Shown in pieces: positions 52,894 through 62,113 of a DNA stretch of 64,000 bases. The position numbers and the translations under genes are program-made. Under the pieces are notes generated by a model. It was not told the origin of the DNA, did not search any database, and saw only the letters and a list, made by a program, of their open reading frames with translations. The stretch covers positions 1,860,001-1,924,000 of the forward strand of contig NZ_CP021235.1 of the NCBI RefSeq assembly GCF_003585765.1, given 5' to 3'. This DNA comes from Pontibacter actiniarum. GTDB taxonomy: Bacteria > Bacteroidota > Bacteroidia > Cytophagales > Hymenobacteraceae. Within the stretch, counting starts at the first letter, position 1. Every line of letters starts with the position of its first letter.

Positions 52894-54234
52894 ATGGCAA
52901 ACCAGGTATCCATACCTTTGTATCAGGAACTGCTGGATGAGTTTGGCGGGAAGTTCGCCGTAGACCAACAGGCAGAACCCGATCTGCTACTGCAACTAAG
53001 GCAGAAAGCCTTCAACAGCTTTGAAAGAGAAGGCTTTCCGACCACCAAAGTGGAAGACTGGAAGTATACCAACGTCGTCCCTTTTCTTAAAGAAGGCTAT
53101 GCACTGGACGTAAGAGCAGCCGGCGCTGCCATGGCACACGCAGCAGGCAAGGCTACGATTGAAGGCCTGGACTGCTACACACTGGTGCTCCTGAACGGGC
53201 AGCTGCAAACGCCCCTTGCCCAGGAGGCGCTCCCTCCCTTCCTGACGGTGCGCCCTATGGCTGAGGCCAAGCAGGACCCGGCAACGCTGCAGTACTTCGG
53301 TAAGATAGCAGACACGGCGCAGCACCACTTTGCCGCTCTGAACACGGCACTCTTTTCTGACGGCCTTTTTATTGAGATCAAGGCAAACGCACAGTTGGAT
53401 AAGCCGCTGCACATTATTCATACCTATTCGGCCCTCGAAAACCTGTTTGTGCAGCCAAGGCACCTGGTTGTGGCGCACCGCAGCGCCTCGCTTAGCCTTG
53501 TCGAATCGGTTGTGTCTGAAGGCAGTGCCGCCAAGGTTTTCGTCAATAGCCTCTCAGAGGTAGTGGTGGAAGAGAATGCCCACCTTACCCATTACATGCT
53601 GCAAACGGCAGAAGCGGGGCTGCGCCACCTACAGCACACGGAGGTCAGCCAAAAGCGCGACAGCGTGTACACCAACTATACCTTCTCGCTTCCGGCGGCC
53701 GAGCTGCTGCGCAATAACCTGCATGTAAACCTGGACGATGAGCACACCGAGAGCCACCTCTACGGCCTGTACTTAGGCAGCGATCACCAGCTCGTGGACA
53801 ACCATACGTTTATGAACCACCGCCTGGCGCACTGCAACAGCAACGAGATTTACAAAGGCGTACTGCTGGACAAGGCGGTGGGCGTATTTAACGGGAAAGT
53901 GTACGTGCACCAGGATGCGCAAAAAACAAATGCCTTTCAGCAGAACAACAACCTGCTGCTCAGCCCCAAGGCCGTCATCAACTCCAAGCCGCAGCTGGAG
54001 ATCTATGCCGATGACGTAAAATGCAGCCACGGCTCCACCATCGGGCAGCTGAGCCAGGAGGCCATGTTCTACCTGCAGTCGCGGGGCATAAGCGAAGATA
54101 CGGCCAGAGCCATGCTCGTAACGGCGTTCGCCTTTGATGTCACCGAGAAGATCAACCTGCCGGAGCTGGAGACACACCTGAATAAACTCATCAACCAGCA
54201 TATACCTGCCAAGCAGGAGCTGCTAAATGTATAA
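52894..54234 (+). CDS. sufD: Fe-S cluster assembly protein SufD
   Basis: A 446-residue SufD, paralog of SufB and partner in SufBC2D. Its beta-helix contains FAALNTALFSDGLFIEIKAN (~149-168), ENAHLTHYMLQTAEAGLRHL (~228-247) and VYVHQDAQKTNAFQQNNNLLLSPKAVINSKPQLEIYADDVKCSHGST (~332-378), the last with the conserved KCSHG segment that joins the SufB interface and cluster site. It begins directly after the sufC stop, and the SufS gene starts 3 bp after its stop. It is required for iron entry into the scaffold (general knowledge). Confidence 0.97.
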   Translation: MANQVSIPLYQELLDEFGGKFAVDQQAEPDLLLQLRQKAFNSFEREGFPTTKVEDWKYTNVVPFLKEGYALDVRAAGAAMAHAAGKATIEGLDCYTLVLLNGQLQTPLAQEALPPFLTVRPMAEAKQDPATLQYFGKIADTAQHHFAALNTALFSDGLFIEIKANAQLDKPLHIIHTYSALENLFVQPRHLVVAHRSASLSLVESVVSEGSAAKVFVNSLSEVVVEENAHLTHYMLQTAEAGLRHLQHTEVSQKRDSVYTNYTFSLPAAELLRNNLHVNLDDEHTESHLYGLYLGSDHQLVDNHTFMNHRLAHCNSNEIYKGVLLDKAVGVFNGKVYVHQDAQKTNAFQQNNNLLLSPKAVINSKPQLEIYADDVKCSHGSTIGQLSQEAMFYLQSRGISEDTARAMLVTAFAFDVTEKINLPELETHLNKLINQHIPAKQELLNV

Positions 54235-54237
54235 CGC

Positions 54238-55488
54238 ATGCCTGGAAACTCAACCATATCAACGGCCAGAAAACTGGATATTGCACAGCTGAGAAGTGAT
54301 TTCCCGATCCTGCAGACACAGGTCTACGGAAAGCCGCTGGTGTACCTGGACAATGCCGCCACCACGCAAAAGCCCTCGGCCGTTATCCAGGCCATGAACG
54401 ACTATTACACCCAGTACAACAGCAACATTCACCGGGGCGTGCATTACCTGAGCCAGAAAGCTACCGCCGAGTATGAGCTGGTGCGCAAGAAAGTACAAGG
54501 CTTTATCAATGCCGAGCACCTGCACGAGGTGATCTTTACCAAAGGCACCACCGAAAGCATTAACCTGGTGGCCAGCTGCTTTGGGCGTAAGTTCCTGAGG
54601 CCCGGCAACAGCATTATCGTCTCTGCCATGGAGCACCACTCCAACATCGTGCCTTGGCAAATGGCCTGCGAAGAACACGGAGCGGAGCTGCGGGTGGCAC
54701 CGATGAATGAAAAGGGCGAACTGCTGCTGGAGGAGTTTGAGCGCATGCTGGACGAAACGGTCAAGCTGGTTTCCGTCACCTACGTATCCAACACCCTCGG
54801 CACGGTTAACCCTGTGAAGGAGATGATTGAGCTGGCCCATGGGCAGGGGATACCTGTGTTGGTGGATGCGGCGCAGGCGATACAGCACATGCCCGTAGAT
54901 GTACAGGAGCTGGATGCCGACTTTCTGGCTTTCTCCGGCCATAAGATGTACGGCCCCACCGGGATCGGCGTGCTCTACGGTAAAGAAAAGTGGCTGCAGC
55001 AGATACCCCCGTACCAGGGCGGCGGCGACATGATCAAAACCGTGACCTTCGAGAAAACCACGTATAACGACCTGCCGTTGAAGTTTGAGGCCGGCACGCC
55101 AGCCATTGCCGAAGGCATCGGGCTGGGCGCTGCCATTGATTACCTGCAGCACCTGGGCATGGCGAACATTGCGGAAACGGAAGCGCAGCTGCTTGCCTAC
55201 ACCACAGAGGCGCTGCAGGAGGTAAAAGGGCTCCGGTTTATTGGGGAGGCTGAGAGCAAAGCGGCGTCCATCTCATTCCTGGTGGGCAACACGCACCCCT
55301 TCGATGTAGGTGAGATACTGGACAAGCACGGAATTGCCGTACGCACCGGCCACCACTGCACAGAGCCCATCATGCATTACTATGGCATACCGGGTACGGT
55401 ACGGGCTTCGCTGGCGTTTTACAACACCACGGAGGAGATAGACAAACTGGTAGCGGCCATTCAGAAAGCCGCCATGCTTTTAAGTTGA
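54238..55488 (+). CDS. sufS: Cysteine desulfurase SufS
   Basis: A 416-residue PLP enzyme of the SufS type. The substrate/cofactor region DNAATTQKPSAVI opens the fold (~37), HRGVHYLSQKAT and FTKGTTESINLV (~99) follow, with SAMEHHSNIVPW, the PLP lysine in AFSGHKMYGPTG (~228), and the active-site loop GIAVRTGHHCTEPIMHYYG with Cys ~367 in the RxGHHC pattern of group II desulfurases. It takes sulfur from L-Cys to give Ala and an enzyme persulfide, which passes to SufE and SufBCD. The sufE start follows after 5 bp. Confidence 0.97.
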   Translation: MPGNSTISTARKLDIAQLRSDFPILQTQVYGKPLVYLDNAATTQKPSAVIQAMNDYYTQYNSNIHRGVHYLSQKATAEYELVRKKVQGFINAEHLHEVIFTKGTTESINLVASCFGRKFLRPGNSIIVSAMEHHSNIVPWQMACEEHGAELRVAPMNEKGELLLEEFERMLDETVKLVSVTYVSNTLGTVNPVKEMIELAHGQGIPVLVDAAQAIQHMPVDVQELDADFLAFSGHKMYGPTGIGVLYGKEKWLQQIPPYQGGGDMIKTVTFEKTTYNDLPLKFEAGTPAIAEGIGLGAAIDYLQHLGMANIAETEAQLLAYTTEALQEVKGLRFIGEAESKAASISFLVGNTHPFDVGEILDKHGIAVRTGHHCTEPIMHYYGIPGTVRASLAFYNTTEEIDKLVAAIQKAAMLLS

Positions 55489-55493
55489 TACAA

Positions 55494-55922
55494 ATGACGA
55501 TAAACGCGCGACAAGACGAGATTGTAGAAGAGTTTGAGCTGTTCGACGACTGGATGGACAAGTATGAGTACATCATCCAGCTGGGGAAAGAGCTGCCCCT
55601 GATCGATGCCAAGTATAAAACGGATGAAAACCTGATCAAAGGCTGCCAGTCCAAAGTATGGCTGCATACGGAAATGCGGGACGGGCTGCTGCACTTCAGC
55701 GCCGACAGCGATGCGCTGATCACCAAGGGCCTGGTGAGCATGGTGATACAGGTGCTAAGCGGGCAAAAGCCAAAGGATATCGCGGATGCCGAGATCTACT
55801 TCATCGATAAGATCGGTCTGCAGAGCCACCTCTCCCCCACCCGCTCCAACGGCTTGCTGTCCATGCTGAAGCAGATGAAACTTTACGCGGTGGCCTATCA
55901 GGCGAAATCCCTTCAACAATAA
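55494..55922 (+). CDS. sufE: Sulfur acceptor protein SufE
   Basis: A 142-residue SufE. The acceptor Cys is in LIKGCQSKVWL (~residue 49), the conserved SufE motif. It accepts persulfide from SufS and enhances its activity. The open frame begins at a TTG (55485) that overlaps the sufS stop; the ATG at 55494 (MTINARQDEIVEEFEL) is the more probable start, 5 bp after the sufS stop. It sits between sufS and the DUF59 gene. Confidence 0.95.
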   Translation: MTINARQDEIVEEFELFDDWMDKYEYIIQLGKELPLIDAKYKTDENLIKGCQSKVWLHTEMRDGLLHFSADSDALITKGLVSMVIQVLSGQKPKDIADAEIYFIDKIGLQSHLSPTRSNGLLSMLKQMKLYAVAYQAKSLQQ

Positions 55923-55929
55923 ATATAAC

Positions 55930-56241
55930 ATGAACGCATCAGAGATCAGAGATAAAGTAGAAGACGCACTCCGGACCGTGCATGACCCGGAAATCCCGGT
56001 GAATATTTACGACCTGGGCTTGGTATATGAGATCAAAGTAACGGAAGGCAGCAAAGTACAGGTAACCATGACACTTACGGCACCTGCCTGCCCTGTAGCA
56101 GACGACATCATGTTTGAGGTACAGCAGAAACTGGAGGCTATTGAGGGGGTGGAAGACGCTTTTGTGATGCTCACCTTCGACCCGCCCTGGACGCGCGATA
56201 TGATGAGCGAAGAAGCCAAACTGGAGCTGGGCTTTCTCTAG
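55930..56241 (+). CDS. sufT: SUF-associated DUF59/MIP18-family protein
   Basis: A 103-residue DUF59 protein. It has the family's acidic N-terminal motif VHDPEIPVNIYDLGLVYEI (~18-36) and the conserved Cys in TAPACPVADDIMFEV (~56-70), a site proposed for cluster or sulfur handling. Members in suf operons are called SufT and help Fe-S maturation; their exact role is unresolved. It is the last gene of the suf group, 8 bp after sufE, and a 143-bp gap then leads to the metallophosphoesterase gene. The name is by context. Confidence 0.88.
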   Translation: MNASEIRDKVEDALRTVHDPEIPVNIYDLGLVYEIKVTEGSKVQVTMTLTAPACPVADDIMFEVQQKLEAIEGVEDAFVMLTFDPPWTRDMMSEEAKLELGFL

Positions 56242-56384
56242 CGTAGCCCGGCACTACCCCCTGCGGCAGTTGCTTTTTTCCCCTGAAGGCAAACTGCCCT
56301 CCCCTTACCTCCTTCCTCACTTTTCTTCCGCCCCCCTGTGCGTTAAGCGGCAGAGGGAGCGGCAAACGCACTTCAACCGGCTAC

Positions 56385-57236
56385 ATGAAACAAACGAAGA
56401 TTAACTGGATTTTAGGAACCCTGGCTGTGGGCGCAGCTGCCGTGCTGCTGGACTCACTGATCCTGGAGAAGTACTTCTTTAAGGTAAAAAACTTTGCTAT
56501 CGGGCCAAACACCGGCGATGAGGAGCTGCGGATCGTTCTGCTGACCGACCTGCACTTTAAGGACGCGCTGCTGCCCCAGTACAGCAGGCTGGCCCGGAAA
56601 GTAAACCAACTACAGCCAGACCTGATCCTTATCACCGGCGACACACTGGACTCCACCGGCCATACGCCTCCTGCAGACGCCTTTTTCCAACTGCTTGACC
56701 CAAACGTGAAAAAGGTGGCCATACCCGGCAACAACGACTACCGCGCTGCGCCTGCCATAGATGACATCCGGCAAGTATACGAAAGGCATAACTGCGATTT
56801 CCTGCTAAACGAATCGAAGGCATATACGCTACGGGGGCACAGGATAATGATTACGGGGCTGGATGACCTGCTGGAGGGAGACAGCAACTTTACGGCTGCC
56901 GTGCAGGGTGTAGGCCGGGAGAAGCATCACCTGCTGCTGGTGCACAGCCCCTTGCAGCAGGAGCATGCCAAAAGGCAGCTGGAAAAGCTAAATGCTACAC
57001 GCAGCCCCGGAGAGCAGCTTAACATCGGCTACGTGTTTGCCGGCCATACCCACGGCGGGCAGGTCCGGCTGCCGGGCTTTGTGCCGAAGCTCCCCCCGAA
57101 GTCGGGGGGCTATGTAAACGGTTGGTACAACGATACCCCACCCTACCTGTACGTGTCCAAAGGCTTTGGCACTTCTTCCCTGCCGCTGCGCTTCGATGCC
57201 CGCTCCGAGGTTATCCTGCTCCGGTACCAGGTCTGA
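56385..57236 (+). CDS. Calcineurin-like metallophosphoesterase
   Basis: A 283-residue protein with an N-terminal hydrophobic helix (~8-27) anchoring it to the membrane, then a calcineurin-like phosphoesterase fold. Motifs: LLTDLHFKD (DxH), ITGDTLDS (GD), IPGNNDY where the usual GNHD His is Asn, LLLVHSPLQQE (H), FAGHTHGGQVRLPGF (GHTHxG). The GNHD to GNND change may weaken catalysis or alter the substrate; some clades of this family vary at this position. It resembles YkuE/YaeI-type membrane-bound phosphoesterases that act on lipid headgroups, an inference. It lies downstream of the suf operon but with a 143-bp gap. Confidence 0.85.
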   Translation: MKQTKINWILGTLAVGAAAVLLDSLILEKYFFKVKNFAIGPNTGDEELRIVLLTDLHFKDALLPQYSRLARKVNQLQPDLILITGDTLDSTGHTPPADAFFQLLDPNVKKVAIPGNNDYRAAPAIDDIRQVYERHNCDFLLNESKAYTLRGHRIMITGLDDLLEGDSNFTAAVQGVGREKHHLLLVHSPLQQEHAKRQLEKLNATRSPGEQLNIGYVFAGHTHGGQVRLPGFVPKLPPKSGGYVNGWYNDTPPYLYVSKGFGTSSLPLRFDARSEVILLRYQV

Positions 57237-57373
57237 GGCGCCCTATTTAAATATACTTTATCAAAGAAAAGATAACCCAAAACGCCTGAAACCTGTTGAT
57301 GGTACTACGAGGCAGGCAGCGTGAGCTATCGCTGCCATACATCAGAGAATCATCCACAAAAAAAAGAAAACCT

Positions 57374-57787
57374 ATGAAAAGAAAAGCAACAGCCGTTTGG
57401 GAAGGCACAGGAAAAGACGGAAAAGGCCATTTATCAACTCAGAGTGGCATCCTGGAGCAAACGCAGTACTCGTTTAAATCCCGCTTTGAGGAGGGCAAAG
57501 GCACCAACCCGGAAGAGCTCATTGCTGCGGCACACGCGGGCTGCTTTACCATGAAGCTCAGCTTTAACCTAAACGAGGCAGGCTTTACCGCCGACCGACT
57601 GGATACCAATTGCGTTATTACGCTGGAGAACGGTGCCATCACCAGCTCAAAGCTGGAGCTTAAGGCACAGGTACCCGGAATTGACGAGGCCAAGTTTAAC
57701 GAGCTGGTACAGGATGCAGAAAAGAACTGCCCTATCTCAAAGCTGCTTAATACAGAAATCTCCGTCAACGCTTCCCTTAATAAATAG
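57374..57787 (+). CDS. osmC: OsmC-family peroxiredoxin-like protein
   Basis: A 137-residue protein starting MKRKATAVWEGTGKDGKGHL. The two redox Cys are visible in AAHAGCFTMKLSFNLNEAGF (~57) and DAEKNCPISKLLNTEISV (~120), spaced as in OsmC/Ohr proteins, which reduce organic hydroperoxides. The open frame starts 26 codons upstream but that part lacks family features. It follows the metallophosphoesterase gene by 137 bp and ends near a terminator. It is probably an oxidative-stress gene; it is not shown to belong to the suf operon. Confidence 0.92.
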   Translation: MKRKATAVWEGTGKDGKGHLSTQSGILEQTQYSFKSRFEEGKGTNPEELIAAAHAGCFTMKLSFNLNEAGFTADRLDTNCVITLENGAITSSKLELKAQVPGIDEAKFNELVQDAEKNCPISKLLNTEISVNASLNK

Positions 57788-57860
57788 ATGCTGCAAAAGT
57801 AAGCACTGACGAGGAAGTACGTACTTCGCGCGGCAACGCTTGCTTTACCACTAGCTGCAA

Positions 57861-57914
57861 AACAAAAAGCCTGTACTGCAAAAGTATACACTTCAGCAGT
57901 ACAGGCTTTTTGTT
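57861..57914. terminator. Bidirectional terminator after osmC and the CheB/CheR kinase
   Basis: A 19-bp perfect stem (57861-57879 with 57896-57914), 16-nt loop, with A/T runs at both ends. It sits between convergent genes (osmC ends 57787, the kinase gene ends 57953). Confidence 0.88.
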
Positions 57915-57952
57915 TTTAAGTATAAAGTACGGCAGGCACAGACCCCTGTGCT

Positions 57953-60900
57953 TTAGGATTTTTCCCGCTTAAAGTACAGCTTAAACGTAGTGCCTTTCCC
58001 CTGCTCACTCTCTACTTCAATCATGCCGTTAGCATTGTCCATCATACGCTTTACGATATAAAGGCCCATGCCGGTGCCGTCCACGTGCGAGTGGAAGCGC
58101 TTGAACAGGGTAAACATTTTGGAGAGGTTATCCTCACTCATACCCAACCCGTTGTCCTGAACCGAAAGCAGCATGTAGCCGTCTACTTTCTCTGTGGTAA
58201 AGCTAACCTTAGGCGGCCTGTCCGGTGATTTATACTTAATGGAGTTGCTCAGCAGGTTGTAGAGGATGCTGTACAGGTTCTTTCGGGAAAACTCCACCTT
58301 GGAAGCATATTTAAAGTCCACCTCCACCTGCGCACCCTCCTTTGTCAGCAGTTCCTGCATGTTGGCCAGCACATCATCCATTACCTCCTGAAACTCGATC
58401 GGCTCCGTTTCACCGTCCACGTCGCGCTGCACTTTGGCTATATCGGTCAGGTCTTTGATCACGTTGCGGAAGCGGCGGATCGAGTCCTTGAGCATCTCAA
58501 ACAGCGGCTGTGTCGGTTCCCCGGGTATGGGGCCTGCCGAGCCGATCTGCTCTTCCAGCAGCAGCAGCAGCCCTTCGATGTTGGCAACCGGCGCTTTCAG
58601 ATCGTGGGAGGCAGTGTACACGAAGGTGTCCAGGTCAGCGATCACCCGCAGCAGGTGGTCATTGGTCAGTTGTAGCTCCTCCTGCGTCTCTTTCAGGTCC
58701 GACAGGTCGATAAAAGACCCCAGGATGCGGTACGGAACACCGTACTCGTTGTGCATGATGTAGGCCCGGTTCGAAACATAGGCATACGAGCCGTCCGCTT
58801 TTTCGATCATGTACTCATCCGCCCATTGGTCTTTGCCGTAGTTTATCGCCTTGTTTATACCTTTCACTACTCTGTCGCGGTCGTCGGCATGCACGCGGTT
58901 AAACCATCCGTTCACGCCCTTGCCCCACTCATCGCTCTCATAGCCCAGCATGTGGTTCAGGCTGTCGCTCCACCAGATATCATTGGTTACCAGGTTCCAG
59001 TCCCACACCACATCGTTGGTAGCCATAGACACCAGCCGGAAGCGCTCTTCGCTTGCGCCCAAGGCCTGTGTGCGGTCGGTTACCCGCTTTTCCAGTTCGC
59101 TGTTCAGCTTTATCAGGTCCTCCTCCGCTTTCTTCAGGTCCTCGTAGGCCTGCATTACCTTCTCTTCACTGTTTTTCTTCGCGGTGACGTCTGCCATCGT
59201 TACCGTCAGGCCATCGCCCATTTTAACGGCGGCGATTTCGTACCAGGCCTTCTGCCCGTTTATTTCCAGCGGCTGCTCCATATGCAGCGGCAGCCCGGTC
59301 TCAACTACGTTTACAAACTTCTTAAACAGCCCGTTCTTCTTCAGGAAAGGCATGGTGGCCAGCACGCTGGAGTGAAGCAGCTCGGCATGCGAAGCACCTA
59401 GCAGCCCCTCAGCCTTTCTGTTGAGCAGGCTCCAGCTAAAGTCCTCGATCGCATCTCTGTCGTCCCGGTTTGCCGAAAAGGCCATGATGCTGCTCAGGGA
59501 ACTGTTCAGCACGCCCTGCACCACATTGCTCAGTGTTTTGAGGGTGGTTACCTCTACAAAGCTGATCACGACGCCGTCCTTGTTGCCGTTGTGCTTCAGG
59601 TAAGGGATAATCCGCATGAGGTAATACCTGCCCGACTTCGTCTCCACCTCCTGCTCTACCTCCTGCGAGTTGTTGTTTACCTGCTGGATGTCTTCAATCA
59701 GGCGGGAGTACTTCAGGTTGTGCGACAGGTGATGAATAGGCCGGCCCAGATCCGTTTCAATTATGTTGATCAGGCTCTCCACGGAAGGGGTGAACTTGCG
59801 GATCACCAGGTCATGGTCCACAAAAATCTGCCCCACATTGGAGCTGCGGATGTAGTTATCCAGGTCCTCGTTCAGCTCCTGCAGCTCCCGTATCTTAAGC
59901 TGGTGCTCTGAGTTTACCGTGTGCAGCTCCTCGTTCAGCGACTGCATCTCCTCGTTGGAGCTCTGCAGTTCCTCGTTGCTGGACATGAGCTCCTCGTTGC
60001 TGGACTGCAGCTCCTCGTTGGACGTGCTGAGGTCCTGCACCGTTAACTGCAGGCTTTCGCGGGCCTCGTTCAACTCCATCTCCAGTGCGGAGAGCTGTTT
60101 GTAGTAGTCGGAGTCTGACACCAGCGAGAGCTCTGAAATTTTTGGCAGCGGGCTCACTTCCCCCACTTCCTGCAGCAGCACCAGGATTACCTTCGCCTGC
60201 CCTTTTTCGATGGAGATAGGCCGGATGGATACGTGGATCATCTGCTCCTTTTTATCCATTTTTACGGCTACCTGCCGGGCCACCACCTTGCGGTCCTGCT
60301 TCAGGGCCTTCCGGATGCCCACGCTCAGCGTAACGGCCAGCTCCTCGGGTACCATTTTAATGAGGTTGAAGTGAAAGCGCTTGTCCGGAAACTTCAGAAA
60401 GCGGTTGATGTCCCCGATGCCGTGCAGCAACTGGTAGTTCTCATCCACATACAGGCCCGTTACCTTAAAGTCCTCCACCACGGCATCCATAAAGGCATCG
60501 CTGTAGCGGCTTACCTGGGCACTGGCAAAACTACTGCTCTGGCTGCTTTGCCTGATAACGGAGGAGTAGTCGCTGACACCGTAGGGCTTCTGTTTCCCCC
60601 TGGTTTCTTTCACTTTCCGAAACAGCTTCCATTTGCGGTTTTCCTCGGTAAAAAAAGACTTTAGCTCGCCTATGTGCTCGCTCGGGCCAAGCAACAGGTA
60701 GCCGTTCATGTTCAGCGCGTACGGGAAAAGCGAAAGCACCTTTTTCTGCAGCCCGGGGTTGAGGTAGATGAGCATGTTGCGGCAGCTGATCAGGTCGATG
60801 TGGCTGAACGGAGGGTCTTTCTGCAGGTCATGCTGCGCAAAAACCACCAGCTTCCGAACATCCTCGTTCACCACATAGCGGTGGCCCTTCTGGTGAAAGT

Positions 60901-62086
60901 ACCTGTGCAGGCGCTCCTCCGTCACCTCCTTCACGATAGCGGCCGGGTACATCCCTTTGGACGCCTGCGTGATCGCACGCTGGTCTATGTCTGTGGCGAA
61001 AAGCTTCACCCTCGGCTCCTGCCCCAGCTTATCGAACGCCTCCCTGAAAAGTATGGCAAGTGAGTACACCTCCTCCCCGGTACTGCAGGCGGCCACCCAT
61101 ACTTTTATCGTCTCGTCCTGCCCCTTGCGCGCGATAATAGCGGGAATCACCTCCTGCTCCAGCACCTCGAAGGCCTCGGCATCGCGAAAAAAGCGGGTAA
61201 CGTTTATAAAGAACTCCTGGCAAAGCTGCTTGCTTTCGCCAGGGTGCTTGTGCAGGTAAGCCAGGTAACTGCGAAGCGAGCTTACCTGCAGGCCTTCCAT
61301 CCGCTTGCGTATCCGGCGGTTGATGGTTGCCTGCTTATAGTTTGTGAAGTCGGTCTGCGTCTGGGAGCGCACCAGGTCCAGTATCTGCTCCAGCACAACC
61401 TCATCCGCCCCTTCCTCTTTCTCATCTTCTTCCTCCATGGCGGCGGATACCGGCAGCGGTATGTTGCGCGTGTAGGCCAGAATCTCCTCCGGCATTCGCG
61501 CTGGCGGCAGCACATAGTCTACAAAGCCGGTGTCGATGGCGCTGCGCGGCATGCCGTCGAACTTTGCCGTCTCAGGGTCCTGCACCACCACCATGCCGCC
61601 CGCCTCTTTTATAGCCCTGGCGCCTTTTGTGGCGTCTGTGCCCGTACCCGACAGCACGACGCCAATGGCGTACTGGCCCCGGTCTTTGGCCATGGACTCA
61701 AAAAAGAGGTCGATGGCAAAGTTGGGCTCGCGGTTCCGTGCTTTCTCCGCCAGGCGCAGACGCCCATGCTCCAGGGTTAGCTGTTTGCCGCTCGGCAGCA
61801 CATACACGCAGTTGGGCTTGGTATGCATCTTATCCTCGGCCTCCTGCACCTGCATGCGCGTGTGTTTGGACAGCAGCTCCGCCATCAGGCTCTTGTGGTC
61901 CGGCGACAGGTGCTGAATTATGACAAAGGAAAAGCTGGAGTTATTCGGAAAGTGGTCGAAGAGGTCATGTATAGCCTCCAGACCGCCGGCAGAGGCGCCA
62001 ATGCCCACCAGGTAATGGTCGGCGGGCTTTATGTACTTCTTCTGCGCGGGTGCTGGTGCTGGCATTAGTTCATTAGAGTCTGGCAT
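57953..62086 (-). CDS. CheB-CheR-PAS-histidine kinase hybrid
   Basis: A 1377-residue multidomain cytoplasmic sensor. A CheB methylesterase domain (about 25-205; [13 protein letters not shown] with catalytic Ser, [12 protein letters not shown] with His, [19 protein letters not shown] with Asp) is followed by a CheR methyltransferase (~240-500; [39 protein letters not shown]), a coiled coil of repeated SSNEEL units (~660-740), two or three PAS regions (~750-1130) and a HisKA/HATPase core (~1150-1377; [47 protein letters not shown]). No receiver domain is fused. The phytochrome gene begins 27 bp upstream on the same strand; they form a two-gene operon. Confidence 0.94.
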   Translation of the reverse strand: MPDSNELMPAPAPAQKKYIKPADHYLVGIGASAGGLEAIHDLFDHFPNNSSFSFVIIQHLSPDHKSLMAELLSKHTRMQVQEAEDKMHTKPNCVYVLPSGKQLTLEHGRLRLAEKARNREPNFAIDLFFESMAKDRGQYAIGVVLSGTGTDATKGARAIKEAGGMVVVQDPETAKFDGMPRSAIDTGFVDYVLPPARMPEEILAYTRNIPLPVSAAMEEEDEKEEGADEVVLEQILDLVRSQTQTDFTNYKQATINRRIRKRMEGLQVSSLRSYLAYLHKHPGESKQLCQEFFINVTRFFRDAEAFEVLEQEVIPAIIARKGQDETIKVWVAACSTGEEVYSLAILFREAFDKLGQEPRVKLFATDIDQRAITQASKGMYPAAIVKEVTEERLHRYFHQKGHRYVVNEDVRKLVVFAQHDLQKDPPFSHIDLISCRNMLIYLNPGLQKKVLSLFPYALNMNGYLLLGPSEHIGELKSFFTEENRKWKLFRKVKETRGKQKPYGVSDYSSVIRQSSQSSSFASAQVSRYSDAFMDAVVEDFKVTGLYVDENYQLLHGIGDINRFLKFPDKRFHFNLIKMVPEELAVTLSVGIRKALKQDRKVVARQVAVKMDKKEQMIHVSIRPISIEKGQAKVILVLLQEVGEVSPLPKISELSLVSDSDYYKQLSALEMELNEARESLQLTVQDLSTSNEELQSSNEELMSSNEELQSSNEEMQSLNEELHTVNSEHQLKIRELQELNEDLDNYIRSSNVGQIFVDHDLVIRKFTPSVESLINIIETDLGRPIHHLSHNLKYSRLIEDIQQVNNNSQEVEQEVETKSGRYYLMRIIPYLKHNGNKDGVVISFVEVTTLKTLSNVVQGVLNSSLSSIMAFSANRDDRDAIEDFSWSLLNRKAEGLLGASHAELLHSSVLATMPFLKKNGLFKKFVNVVETGLPLHMEQPLEINGQKAWYEIAAVKMGDGLTVTMADVTAKKNSEEKVMQAYEDLKKAEEDLIKLNSELEKRVTDRTQALGASEERFRLVSMATNDVVWDWNLVTNDIWWSDSLNHMLGYESDEWGKGVNGWFNRVHADDRDRVVKGINKAINYGKDQWADEYMIEKADGSYAYVSNRAYIMHNEYGVPYRILGSFIDLSDLKETQEELQLTNDHLLRVIADLDTFVYTASHDLKAPVANIEGLLLLLEEQIGSAGPIPGEPTQPLFEMLKDSIRRFRNVIKDLTDIAKVQRDVDGETEPIEFQEVMDDVLANMQELLTKEGAQVEVDFKYASKVEFSRKNLYSILYNLLSNSIKYKSPDRPPKVSFTTEKVDGYMLLSVQDNGLGMSEDNLSKMFTLFKRFHSHVDGTGMGLYIVKRMMDNANGMIEVESEQGKGTTFKLYFKREKS

Positions 62087-62113
62087 ACTCCGGTTTTGTA
62101 GAGCGGCTATGTT

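Noticed and set aside
59916..60056. Tandem-like DNA repeat GAGCTC/CTCCTCGTT units
   Set aside because: It encodes the SSNEEL heptads of the CheB-CheR family coiled coil, so it is a protein repeat and not a separate DNA element.
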